Of a stretch of DNA of 10,071 nt, positions 1 through 6,935 are shown in pieces. The first letter of the stretch is position 1. Each line of letters starts with the position of its first letter. The translations under genes and the position numbers were made by a program. The stretch is taken from the NCBI GenBank assembly GCA_910586375.1, contig CAJUIE010000006.1, forward strand, positions 11,115 to 21,185, read 5' to 3'. This DNA comes from an uncultured Alistipes sp. Lineage in GTDB: Bacteria; Bacteroidota; Bacteroidia; Bacteroidales; Rikenellaceae. Below the pieces are notes generated by a model, which saw nothing but the letters and a program-made list of their open reading frames with translations, ran no database searches and was not told the origin of the DNA.

Positions 1-719
1 GGAGTACGGATTACGACCCCGTCGCCGCGGCGCAGCAGGTCGATGGAGGCGCCGTGTTCATGGATCGCAACCTCGGGGCCTTGGGCGATCACCGCATCCG
101 CGTCGAAGGCAAAGGCCTCTACTATCAATGGGGCCGCAAGGACCCTTTTCCGCATCCGGCGGCTCACGGTAGCGGCATTCCGGCCTCGGTATGCGCACGA
201 GAGGGTTATGCGTTCGGCGTGCACGACACCGATGATTCGTTCGCGCTCTCCGACTTCTCCGTGGCGTGGTCCGTAGCGCATCCTACGACCTTCCTGCATC
301 ACATCGGCCTCGACCGCTGGTGCTACGCCTTCGAATCGGCACTGTGGCACACGCCCGATGTCGCGGGTAGCGGCAAGACGGCTTACGACCCCTGCCCTCC
401 GGGGTGGCGCGTGCCCCGCAGCAGTGATTGGGCCGCAGACAAGATGTACCGCGTCTATACGGTCTCGGGGTGCGGCGAGGGCATACGCCACCGTCCCAAT
501 ATCGCCCAGACGATCGACTATCCCTATACCGGGACGCTCGAAAACAGGTTGCAGAAGCTCCACTTCTCCCGGGCCGATGCCGACGTGGAGCTGTGGTGCG
601 CCGAGGTGGAGACATCCGGAACGACGAAGGCCCAGCGTCTCGACATCATCGGCGGCAAGGCCTCCATCTCGGGCGCCAGTCACGCATCTGCGCATCCCGT
701 GCGGTGCGTCAAAGAGTAG
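1..719 (+). CDS. FISUMP-type fimbrillin-like surface protein, C-terminal part (5' end outside window)
   Basis: Open reading frame entering from the left edge (codons in frame from base 3) and ending with TAG at 717-719; about 239 residues are visible. The visible part has the hallmarks of the FISUMP/fimbrillin C-terminal domain of Bacteroidales: an early VFMDRNLGAL, then GLYYQWGRKDPFP, then YDPCPPGWRVPRSSDW in the middle, and a closing HPVRCV just before the stop. In this family such domains sit at the C-terminus of secreted, often lipidated proteins, many of them fimbrial subunits or tip proteins. The next gene starts 8 nt downstream, so it is the upstream member of the operon with the DUF3575 and DUF3868 genes. 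This makes a fimbrial tip or accessory subunit the likely role. The N-terminus, and so any signal peptide or lipobox, is not in the window; the exact fimbrillin class cannot be told. An internal ATG at 54 is only the first Met inside the window, not a real start. Confidence 0.8.
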   Translation, partial: STDYDPVAAAQQVDGGAVFMDRNLGALGDHRIRVEGKGLYYQWGRKDPFPHPAAHGSGIPASVCAREGYAFGVHDTDDSFALSDFSVAWSVAHPTTFLHHIGLDRWCYAFESALWHTPDVAGSGKTAYDPCPPGWRVPRSSDWAADKMYRVYTVSGCGEGIRHRPNIAQTIDYPYTGTLENRLQKLHFSRADADVELWCAEVETSGTTKAQRLDIIGGKASISGASHASAHPVRCVKE

Positions 720-727
720 CTCCGACC

Positions 728-1279
728 ATGAAACGCACACTCATCTTATCATTCGCCTTGTTCGCGGCTTTGTGGGGCATACCCCATAGGGCTGCGGCGC
801 AGATCTTCGCCGTAAGGGCCAATGCCCTCGCGGCCCTCACCGCAACGCTCGACCTCGGAGCCGAGGTATCTCTCGCCGACAAATGGACCGTGGAGGCATC
901 GGGCTATTGGAATCCCGTCCGTACCGCTTCGCTCTCGGCACGCTTCCATGCCGTGCAGGTCGGTGGCCGCTACTGGCTCTACGAATCCTTCGTCGGGCCG
1001 TTCGTCGGCTCGCAGCTCTCCTATGTCGGCTACGACCTCGGCAGCCGCACCCGACGCTACGATGGCCGGGCCTTCGGCTTCGGGGTATCTTACGGGTACT
1101 CGTGGATGCTCTCCACACGGTGGAACGTCGCTGTCGAGGCCGGCATCGGACTGTTCCGCACCAAGGATACGCGCCGTGACCCGACCGTCGGGGACTGGGA
1201 CGACGAATATCTCTATCATTACCGTCGGTGGACGCTGGCGCCCTCACGGTTGGAAGTATCGTTCAGTTATCTGTTCTGA
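728..1279 (+). CDS. DUF3575 family outer-membrane protein of a fimbrial cluster
   Basis: 183 residues starting at ATG 728; the same frame is open further upstream, but this start gives a clean signal peptide (MKRT, hydrophobic stretch, then RAAA-Q around residue 24) and lies 8 nt after the preceding stop. The mature part alternates short hydrophobic and polar segments rich in aromatic residues and Gly (VGGRYWLYESFVGPFVG, FGFGVSYGYSW), and the last residues SFSYLF end in an aromatic. This is typical of small outer-membrane beta-barrels. The family match is from recognition of the DUF3575 pattern (NALAALTATLDLGAEVSL near the N-terminus). DUF3575 genes usually neighbour DUF3868 and Mfa-like fimbrillin genes in Bacteroidales, as here, so a role in fimbria assembly or anchoring at the outer membrane is inferred. 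No catalytic motif is expected or seen. The next gene starts 2 nt after its stop, implying translational coupling. Confidence 0.8.
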   Translation: MKRTLILSFALFAALWGIPHRAAAQIFAVRANALAALTATLDLGAEVSLADKWTVEASGYWNPVRTASLSARFHAVQVGGRYWLYESFVGPFVGSQLSYVGYDLGSRTRRYDGRAFGFGVSYGYSWMLSTRWNVAVEAGIGLFRTKDTRRDPTVGDWDDEYLYHYRRWTLAPSRLEVSFSYLF

Positions 1280-1281
1280 CC

Positions 1282-2937
1282 ATGACACGAACTCGAATCA
1301 TCCGGAGCGCCGCCCTCGCGTGCGGCCTCCTTATGTTTGTCGGATGCTCGGTGACGGCACCGCTACAGCGGCGGCAGACGACGGCACATCTGGCGCAGCT
1401 CTCCCGTGCCGAACGGCAGGAGCAGCAGGCCGACCACCGGCCGCAGGTCGTGAAAATCCAGCGCGACAGCAACACTTTCTACCTCGCCCCGGTCGATACG
1501 CTCGAAGGCGGCGAACGGGTCCTGGCACTGCAAATCGAACAGGTGACCGTCATGGCCCGTATGCGCTCCGTGCCCGAACGCAATGGGCGTGTGAAGCTCG
1601 ACTTTATGGTAACGCTGCCCAAACAATTATTGGGCAAGAGCCGCAATGTCCTCATCACGCCGATCCTGCACAAACCCGAGGGCGCCGTGCCCCTGGAGGA
1701 TTTGGTTATCCGCGGAGGGAGATTCTCGATGCTCCAGCAGCGCGACTACTGGCAGTACGAGAAGTATTGCTGGGTGTTCGGACCCGATAGCGTGCAGGCC
1801 GAGCGGGTCTTCAACCGCTTCGTGAAGTTTCCCTATCCCGAAGATGCCCGTTTGGACTCCGTCGTCGAACGCCGCGGCTTGATCTCCTACTATTACTCCG
1901 AGGAGGTGCCCACCGATGAAACCTCCAAACGCCTGTCCATCACCCTGCAAGGCGTCGTGGAGGGCATCGACGACAGCGCCTACCGGATGCCGGCGTCGGA
2001 CACGCTGTCCTACGTCGTATCCTCGATGCTCTCCTTCGTCGACACCGTGCCGCGCTACCGCATTCGGATCATCGACAAGTACGTCTCCGTCTCCGACCGC
2101 AACTACATCCAGTTCTTCGTGGGCGATACGCGCGTAGTCGACACGTTGGGCGACAACCGCCGCCAGCTGGATAAGATCACCGATCTGATGTCCCGCATCG
2201 TCGGGCAGGAGGAGTTCTACGTAGATACTATTACACTCACGGCAGCAGCCTCGCCGGAAGGTCCTTTTGCGATGAATGAACGATTAGCGAAAGGTCGCGC
2301 GCAGGCGTTGAAACAATACCTCGCCAGACGCTACGGCCGGCATATCGACACGCTGCTGACCGTGCGCTGGGTGGCCGAGGACTGGGACGAGCTGGCACGA
2401 CTTATCAAGAGCACCAAGGAGCTGCCGCACCGAAGCGAGATTCTGGAGTCGATAGCCGCGGAAAAGAACCCCGATCGCCGCGAAGCGAAGCTGCAACAAC
2501 GCTTCCCGGCGCAGTATCGCTACATCCGCGAAAAACTCTACCCACAGCTGCGGGCCGTGAATGTCCGCTACGACCTGCGGCGCGTCGGCATGGTCAAGGA
2601 CACGATCCACACCACGGAGCTCGACACGACCTACGCCCGCGGCGTGGAGCTGTTGCAGAAACGTAAATACGCGAAGGCGCTCTACATCCTGAACGACTAC
2701 AACGACCGCAATACGGTCGTGGCGCATCTCTCGCTGGGGCATGACGAGCGGGCTTTGGAGCTCCTCTCGACGCTTCCCGAAGATGCCGTCACGGAGTATT
2801 TGCGGGCCATTGCCTGCTCGCGCTTGGGCCGTAAGACCGAGGGCCGCGAGCACTTCCTCGAAGCCTGCCGCCTTGACGAGCGCATGGAATACCGCGGCAA
2901 CCTCGACCCAGAAATCACGGAATTACTTAAAGACTGA
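1282..2937 (+). CDS. DUF3868 / OmpA-like lipoprotein with C-terminal helical repeats
   Basis: 551 residues from ATG 1282. The start is chosen because it gives a lipoprotein signal peptide: basic MTRTRIIR, hydrophobic core, lipobox FVGC with Cys22. Residues ~50-260 look like the DUF3868 N-terminal region. Residues ~274-400 are OmpA-like: IQFFVGDTRVVD, then TAAASPEG (320-327) and NERLAKGRAQALKQYL (332-347). The usual acidic residue of the peptidoglycan-binding motif (TDxxG) is replaced by SPEG, although the later Arg339 is kept, so classical diaminopimelate binding may be changed. From about residue 447 the sequence is helical and TPR-like (YARGVELLQKRKYAKALYIL, later SRLGRKTEGREHFLEAC). The protein probably sits on the outer membrane through its lipid and works with the DUF3575 barrel and the fimbrial subunits. 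It is fully in register with the operon: 2 nt after DUF3575, overlapping the next gene by one base (TGATG). The exact biochemical role is not established. Confidence 0.78.
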   Translation: MTRTRIIRSAALACGLLMFVGCSVTAPLQRRQTTAHLAQLSRAERQEQQADHRPQVVKIQRDSNTFYLAPVDTLEGGERVLALQIEQVTVMARMRSVPERNGRVKLDFMVTLPKQLLGKSRNVLITPILHKPEGAVPLEDLVIRGGRFSMLQQRDYWQYEKYCWVFGPDSVQAERVFNRFVKFPYPEDARLDSVVERRGLISYYYSEEVPTDETSKRLSITLQGVVEGIDDSAYRMPASDTLSYVVSSMLSFVDTVPRYRIRIIDKYVSVSDRNYIQFFVGDTRVVDTLGDNRRQLDKITDLMSRIVGQEEFYVDTITLTAAASPEGPFAMNERLAKGRAQALKQYLARRYGRHIDTLLTVRWVAEDWDELARLIKSTKELPHRSEILESIAAEKNPDRREAKLQQRFPAQYRYIREKLYPQLRAVNVRYDLRRVGMVKDTIHTTELDTTYARGVELLQKRKYAKALYILNDYNDRNTVVAHLSLGHDERALELLSTLPEDAVTEYLRAIACSRLGRKTEGREHFLEACRLDERMEYRGNLDPEITELLKD

Positions 2938-3122
2938 TGATTATGAATAAGAGAAAAATCAAGATGGCGATAGCCTATAGTATCGTCGCTATGATTGCAG
3001 GTTTGCTGACCGCCTCGATGTTTGTCGGCTGCAATGTCTACGAACACGAGGAGATCGAAATCCGCCGATGCCCCCAGCTGCGGGATACGATCACCGTGCC
3101 CGAGTGGGACGAAAAGAAATAA
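2937..3122 (+). CDS. Small lipoprotein, unknown function, last gene of fimbrial operon
   Basis: 61 residues. The start ATG at 2937 overlaps the previous stop (TGATG); an internal ATG at 2943 (MNKRK) is an equally good start. The N-terminus is basic (NKRKIK), followed by a hydrophobic stretch to residue ~30 and a lipobox MFVGC with Cys32. The mature part is only 30 residues and acidic right after the Cys (NVYEHEEIEIRR). Acidic residues close to the lipidated Cys are a feature of surface-exposed lipoproteins in Bacteroidetes, so surface exposure is possible. Its place at the end of the operon suggests an accessory or anchoring role. The short mature N-terminus loosely recalls the CDVHE start of FimB/Mfa2-type anchor lipoproteins, so it may be a remnant of a longer one, but this rests on a few residues. 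I do not recognise a named family. Confidence 0.65.
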   Translation: MIMNKRKIKMAIAYSIVAMIAGLLTASMFVGCNVYEHEEIEIRRCPQLRDTITVPEWDEKK

Positions 3123-3147
3123 ATTAATATTATACTTTAAGTCAAAA

Positions 3148-3180
3148 TAAGACGCCCCATTTGAATAACGGGGCGTCTTA
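3148..3180. terminator. Bidirectional intrinsic terminator between convergent operons
   Basis: Perfect 11-bp inverted repeat: TAAGACGCCCC at 3148-3158 and GGGGCGTCTTA at 3170-3180, with an 11-nt loop. The stem has a GC-rich heart and A/T flanks. On the + strand it is followed by AATTATTT; on the - strand by TTTT (complement of 3144-3147). It lies 25 nt after the fimbrial operon stop and ~47 nt after the immunity gene stop on the other strand, exactly where both operons should end. The T tract on the + side is poor, so efficiency in that direction is less sure. Confidence 0.85.
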
Positions 3181-3227
3181 AATTATTTCAGTCGGTCGAA
3201 TAGCAATAGTAAATATCTCACTATTAT

Positions 3228-3545
3228 TTATATTGCACTATCGTTCCGAACAAGCCGCAGAATTTTTTCCAAAAAGTTCTGCATCTGGGATAAATACGGT
3301 TCTACCTCTTGTATGGGAGCTTTGTCGCCGTACGTAGCATTCAATATTTCTAAAGGAGTCCACTTATCATACCATCGGGAAAGAAGACTTTCATCATCAG
3401 GAAAATCACCGGCAATCAGCGTACTTTCCAAATTATTGACAAACTCTGAAAATGTAATTTTATTTTGGCGATAATTATTGACGGCGTCTAACATCCTTCC
3501 CCAAAGCGATTCCTGTAATTTGTCGAATATCATAACATTATTCAT
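3228..3545 (-). CDS. Putative immunity protein for the RHS toxin
   Basis: 105 residues, ATG at 3545-3543, TAA at 3228-3230. Its first base is shared with the last base of the toxin stop codon (TAATG), so the two are almost certainly co-translated, as expected for a toxin-immunity pair. The protein has no signal peptide or membrane segment, so it should be cytoplasmic, where a sister cell would need protection. It is acidic (8 Asp and 8 Glu against 5 Lys and 5 Arg) and looks mainly helical: ESLWGRMLDAVNNYRQNKIT at the start, then SRWYDKWTPLEILNAT in the middle and a last helix PYLSQMQNFLEKILRLV. The SLWxxML...F/Y..W.PLEI pattern recalls small proteins found behind toxin tails in other bacteria, but I cannot name the family. 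Immunity function is inferred from position, size, charge and overlap. The gene is AT-rich (15/60 G+C at 3421-3480), like the toxin tail before it and unlike the fimbrial operon. Confidence 0.75.
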   Translation of the reverse strand: MNNVMIFDKLQESLWGRMLDAVNNYRQNKITFSEFVNNLESTLIAGDFPDDESLLSRWYDKWTPLEILNATYGDKAPIQEVEPYLSQMQNFLEKILRLVRNDSAI

Positions 3546-6500
3546 TAATGGCCTATTTTCATAACAGTAATTACACGCGTTCCTTGTAGATTGGTTACAA
3601 CACGTACATTATCAAAGGTTCGAACTACTGTTCCCGGTGTATTTCCTGAAGATATAACACCATGCTTAATTGCGTTTTCAATTACAGTCGGAGGTATTCC
3701 TCGACTTCCCAGATTACCTCCTTGTATTATTGTACCTACGGGTTGCATTCGTTGCAAAGCATGATTCGTATACTGTATACCATTGATTGTGGCTTGTCCA
3801 CTGCTGGCAGCTGGCCACAGACTTTGGCTATTTTTAGTAACTGAAATGCCATTTCTTATCCAATTGCCCGCAGAGATCATCCCTTCGAACCCTCCGGTTG
3901 CGACAAATGCCATTGCATTGAGAGCTGTCTGCGTAATCGGATGACCGATGAAATCACTTTGCGCCTGATGAATCAGGTCGGACATCAAGCCTTGCTGCGC
4001 TCCCGCAGCCAGCGGGCTATCTTTGCTTAACAAAGCTCCGGCCAAGGCTGTATTTCCAAGTACGGTCTGCGCAGCATCGACTGCTTGAGAAGTTATCGAG
4101 ACCGCAACATTCTGATAATAGTTGACGAAGCTATTATCGTCGATCTGTACAGAATAGGATTTCCCGATGTTTTTGAAAACTTCGTCGTTGATGGTTATCT
4201 GTTCTTCATTGTGATCTTTCCAGATAACGGCACCTCCCACTGATTTATAGTAGTCCCGTCCGTCTGGGTCGACGAAATTCACCGGATCGTTGGCGCAGTA
4301 GGCGTAGGGGCTCGTGGGGTAATAATCCGATGCTTTGGGGTCATGGACCCACCAGCGGCCGATGTCGCTGTCGTACATGCGTGCTCCGAAGTCGAGGACG
4401 TGGAGCCCTGCGAACTCCTGCGACTCCTTGCCGTTGAACAGATAGCGGTTGTCCGTACGCGGAGCTGCGGGCTTATCCCATCGCTCGCCGAAGGGGTAAT
4501 AATCGTTGCACTCCACCGCATCGCCCGACGCATCGACGATGGTGCGGATGCTGCCCAGATGGTCCCGAACGTGGTACTCGACCGCATATTCGGTTCCCGT
4601 CCGGACGATTCGGCCGTTCGCGAAATCGGTGCTCTCCAAGGTCGTACCTGCCGCCGTGGTGCCGTATATCAAGGAGCCTAAATAGGTGTATCCCTCGCCT
4701 TCCGTCGTGCGGGTGCGAACCTTGGTGCCGTCGAAAAGATAGGTGTAGCGCACGCGTTCGCTGCCCAGGGAATCCGACACGCTCTCGGGCAAATTTAGGA
4801 TATTATAGCGATATTTCCAAGCTGTTTTACTGTCGAATACGATATTTCCATTGACATCATAAGAGAACGTGCGCACCGGAGCGTCGGCGGCGGTCAGAGA
4901 ATCCAGCCTATTGCCGTCGTAGTGATAGGCATAGTCGGCGATCAGTGCGCCGTCGGCTCCCGTCCGTTGCAGCGTAAGGATATTTCCGTTCATGTCGTAA
5001 GTCAGATTTTTTTCGACATTGCGGGTCTGCATGGCAGGGCCGTGTTGCAGCTGCACCTCCCGGAACTCTCCGTAAGGGGTATAGGCGTATTGGTAGCTGT
5101 GCCAATTTTCGGAAACGCCTTTTCGGTGCATCCAACGACATTCCGAGACCATACCGGCATAATTCGGAGCGACAGTAGGGGCAAACGGTCGTTCCCGGTA
5201 GAGATACAACTGAAATGCGTCGTTGACCATGTAAGCCAGATTCCCGGAAATATCGTATTTGAACGAAGTCGTCAGTGCGTCACTTCCGGCTACTGTCTTG
5301 ATACAGTGTCCCAACTGATCGTAGGCGTAAGTCATCGTCGCCTCGGGTGAGTCGTTCAGCGTGGTTTTCTCCGTCAACAGATGCCCGAAGTTATCGTAGG
5401 TGCAGGTCGTTATTTTCACATCGGCTTCGACCTCTGCGGAGACCTGCACCGATTCGTGACGGGTCAGGACATTGCCCATGAAATCGTACTTGCAGCTCAC
5501 ATGCGTGATGCCGCCCAGCGGATTCTTTTCGACGGTTTGGACCACCCGACCCTCCGAGTCGTAGTAAAAGGCCCGTTCGACATAAGCCGTCAAATCGGTT
5601 TCTACGTCGGGGATTACGGCTATCTTTTCATATCTCTTTTGTCCGGTTTGTTCCACGTAGCTGTATCTGGAAAAGACATTATCAACTGTCTTAGCGGCCA
5701 GGTAGGAGGGTGTCGTAAAGAGAGAATATATGTTTTTATATACGGACCCTTCCCAACCGGATTTATATTCGTCGTATCCGAAATAACGATATTCGGCCAA
5801 CAAAAGCGGATCATGAAAATAGGAACCGATGAATGTATCGACGGATTTGGCTTCGACGTTTTTAAATGCCGTCCAAAGAACATTTTCCTTCACACTCGTC
5901 GTCAGGCGTTTCGTTTGAAAAACGTGTCCCCAATCATCGTATCTTGAATAGATCCAATGTCCGGATTGGCGCAACTTTCCGTCTTGGGTGAGAATGACTC
6001 GATGAAGCAAATCATAGACATAAAAAACCGGTTCTCGGCCGGGATAATGTTCGCAAATCATATTGCCCCACGCATCGTACTCCAGGAACCGGATCTGATC
6101 GCGGTAGTCATGCCAGACGAAAGCCTCGTCATCCGGTTGTATTTGTTTATCGACGGCGGGCGGCACGACACAGCGTAAGCGATCGTCGTAATACTCGTCA
6201 TAGATGCAATAAGTATTGCGTGGCTCTTCGTCATTGGCCTGTATGGCCGTCGCGACGATCTGTCCCTTCGTATTTTTATACGTTCTGGTACAAAGCGTAT
6301 TTCCGGGCGACTGATCGACGGACTGTTCTTCTACGACCAATTGCTCGGGGGCGTACCACCCGATGCAACATATCATGCTGTCATTGCGGATGGCATACTG
6401 TTTGATTCCATCTTCAGTCTGATTCAGACGTGTCTGCATCCGGATCGGATGCCCTTTGGCCGAGCTGGCATTGTGGTACTCTCCGGGGCTGCTCACGCCG

Positions 6501-6925
6501 GTGACGATATTCAGCGGCGAATCGTCGTACTCTTTCGATCCATAGGCATACTTTCCGTCTTCACCGTATTGCGAATTGTTGTAGAACTTGATCTGATCGG
6601 CGAAGCATTGCTGCATGTTATATGTCCCTGTGCCGGCATAAGGCAGATAGGAAACCGAGTCGTCACGCCCCATCGCATCGTAAGCGATCAGCTGAATCAA
6701 GTCCGGTTTCGCAGCGCTCGAATCGAGCGTCGTGAACTTCTTGATCGGACGGCCAAGGCCGTCGTAATAGGTCTGCTGCCGGAGGTATTTGGTGCCGTTG
6801 TAGGTCAGTTCCGTCGTTTGATAGCCTACGATGTTTTGCACGGTTTCTGTATTTTGAGCTTGTAGCGATCCTTTTTCGGCCACAGCGGCAAGCAATATCG
6901 CCACGAGGACTGAAATCTTTTTCAT
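3545..6925 (-). CDS. Secreted RHS-repeat polymorphic toxin (DUF6443 + RHS core + variable C-terminal toxin)
   Basis: 1126 residues. Signal peptide MKKISVLVAILLAAVAE...LQAQ at residues 1-24. Residues ~35-170 match the DUF6443 type seen in Bacteroidetes RHS proteins (QTYYDGLGRPIKKF at 51-64, then LIAYDAMGRDDSVSYLP). YD/RHS-type repeats follow to ~780 (YDSEGRVVQTVEKNPLGG, YDFMGNVLTRH, YDISGNLAYM, YDMNGNILTLQR, YDVNGNIVFDS). The RHS-associated core spans residues 783-890: DHLGSIRTIVDASG, YYPFGERW, FNGKESQEFAGLHVLDFGAR, MYDSDIGRWW and VNFVDPDGR. RHS shells of this kind form hollow cages holding the toxin tail, often cut off by the shell near the DPxG motif; whether it is cut here is inference. Residues 891-1126 form a variable tail. 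The gene lies 10 nt after the partner shell gene and overlaps the immunity gene by one base. The Sec signal points to export to the periplasm and beyond, not to VgrG/PAAR type VI delivery; no such domains are present. Confidence 0.88.
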   Translation of the reverse strand: MKKISVLVAILLAAVAEKGSLQAQNTETVQNIVGYQTTELTYNGTKYLRQQTYYDGLGRPIKKFTTLDSSAAKPDLIQLIAYDAMGRDDSVSYLPYAGTGTYNMQQCFADQIKFYNNSQYGEDGKYAYGSKEYDDSPLNIVTGVSSPGEYHNASSAKGHPIRMQTRLNQTEDGIKQYAIRNDSMICCIGWYAPEQLVVEEQSVDQSPGNTLCTRTYKNTKGQIVATAIQANDEEPRNTYCIYDEYYDDRLRCVVPPAVDKQIQPDDEAFVWHDYRDQIRFLEYDAWGNMICEHYPGREPVFYVYDLLHRVILTQDGKLRQSGHWIYSRYDDWGHVFQTKRLTTSVKENVLWTAFKNVEAKSVDTFIGSYFHDPLLLAEYRYFGYDEYKSGWEGSVYKNIYSLFTTPSYLAAKTVDNVFSRYSYVEQTGQKRYEKIAVIPDVETDLTAYVERAFYYDSEGRVVQTVEKNPLGGITHVSCKYDFMGNVLTRHESVQVSAEVEADVKITTCTYDNFGHLLTEKTTLNDSPEATMTYAYDQLGHCIKTVAGSDALTTSFKYDISGNLAYMVNDAFQLYLYRERPFAPTVAPNYAGMVSECRWMHRKGVSENWHSYQYAYTPYGEFREVQLQHGPAMQTRNVEKNLTYDMNGNILTLQRTGADGALIADYAYHYDGNRLDSLTAADAPVRTFSYDVNGNIVFDSKTAWKYRYNILNLPESVSDSLGSERVRYTYLFDGTKVRTRTTEGEGYTYLGSLIYGTTAAGTTLESTDFANGRIVRTGTEYAVEYHVRDHLGSIRTIVDASGDAVECNDYYPFGERWDKPAAPRTDNRYLFNGKESQEFAGLHVLDFGARMYDSDIGRWWVHDPKASDYYPTSPYAYCANDPVNFVDPDGRDYYKSVGGAVIWKDHNEEQITINDEVFKNIGKSYSVQIDDNSFVNYYQNVAVSITSQAVDAAQTVLGNTALAGALLSKDSPLAAGAQQGLMSDLIHQAQSDFIGHPITQTALNAMAFVATGGFEGMISAGNWIRNGISVTKNSQSLWPAASSGQATINGIQYTNHALQRMQPVGTIIQGGNLGSRGIPPTVIENAIKHGVISSGNTPGTVVRTFDNVRVVTNLQGTRVITVMKIGH
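3548..4255 (-). other. Variable C-terminal toxin tail of the RHS protein
   Basis: Residues 891-1126. The first part (DYYKSVGGAVIWKDHNEEQI) looks like the usual short spacer behind Bacteroidetes RHS cores. Residues ~935-1025 are rich in Ala and Gly with helices (QTVLGNTALAGALL, ALNAMAFVATGGFEGMISAG), resembling a pre-toxin or translocation-aid region. The final ~90 residues (from SLWPAASSGQ at 1035) are a compact domain: His1055 in NHALQRM, then RGIPPTVIENAIKHG (1075-1089), GNTPGTVV (1094-1101) and a last strand pair NVRVVTNLQGTRVITVMKIG. One or two helices followed by beta strands, with conserved His, Arg and Thr, resemble the DUF4258 / BECR-fold group of RNase-type toxins. I recall similar tails in other RHS and contact-dependent toxins, but the substrate (for example tRNA or rRNA) is not known from sequence. 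Confidence 0.7.
4256..4579 (-). other. RHS-associated core domain (conserved segment before the toxin tail)
   Basis: Residues 783-890 of the RHS toxin. The core is the best conserved part of the family: EYHVRDHLGS at its start, then DYYPFGERW, RYLFNGKES, GARMYDSDIGRWWVHDP, SPYAYCANDPVNF and the closing VDPDGR. The aspartates of the final DP motif (886-888) are the ones used for self-cleavage in characterised RHS/TcC shells; that is family knowledge, not shown here. The segment is GC-rich (37/60 at 4381-4440), in contrast with the AT-rich tail coded just downstream, so the composition break marks the usual recombination border. Confidence 0.85.
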
Positions 6926-6935
6926 GGTATGTCGG

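Noticed and set aside
428..727. N-terminal extension of the DUF3575 reading frame
   Set aside because: The open frame overlaps the end of the fimbrillin gene in another frame and reads as Arg-rich low-quality protein; the signal peptide begins at 728.
2284..2853. Long antisense open frame opposite the DUF3868 gene
   Set aside because: A typical shadow frame of a GC-rich gene, with no recognisable motif and no plausible operon context.
3205..3225. Small inverted repeat AATAGT / ACTATT beside the immunity stop
   Set aside because: Only 6 bp, A/T-rich and with a 9-nt loop; too weak to call next to the strong hairpin at 3148-3180.
3123..3227. Orphan toxin tail or insertion sequence downstream of the immunity gene
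   Set aside because: Only ~100 bases lie before the convergent fimbrial operon and they hold just the terminator; no tail fragment, transposase or terminal repeat is visible.
4279..4587. Alternative frame inside the RHS core on the same strand
   Set aside because: It lies inside the well-conserved core coding region and its translation is Ser/Arg/Thr-rich without a motif; a shadow frame.
3228..6925. Type VI or type IX secretion cargo
   Set aside because: No PAAR, VgrG or N-terminal type VI domain is present, and no type IX C-terminal sorting domain ends either large protein; only Sec signal peptides are seen.
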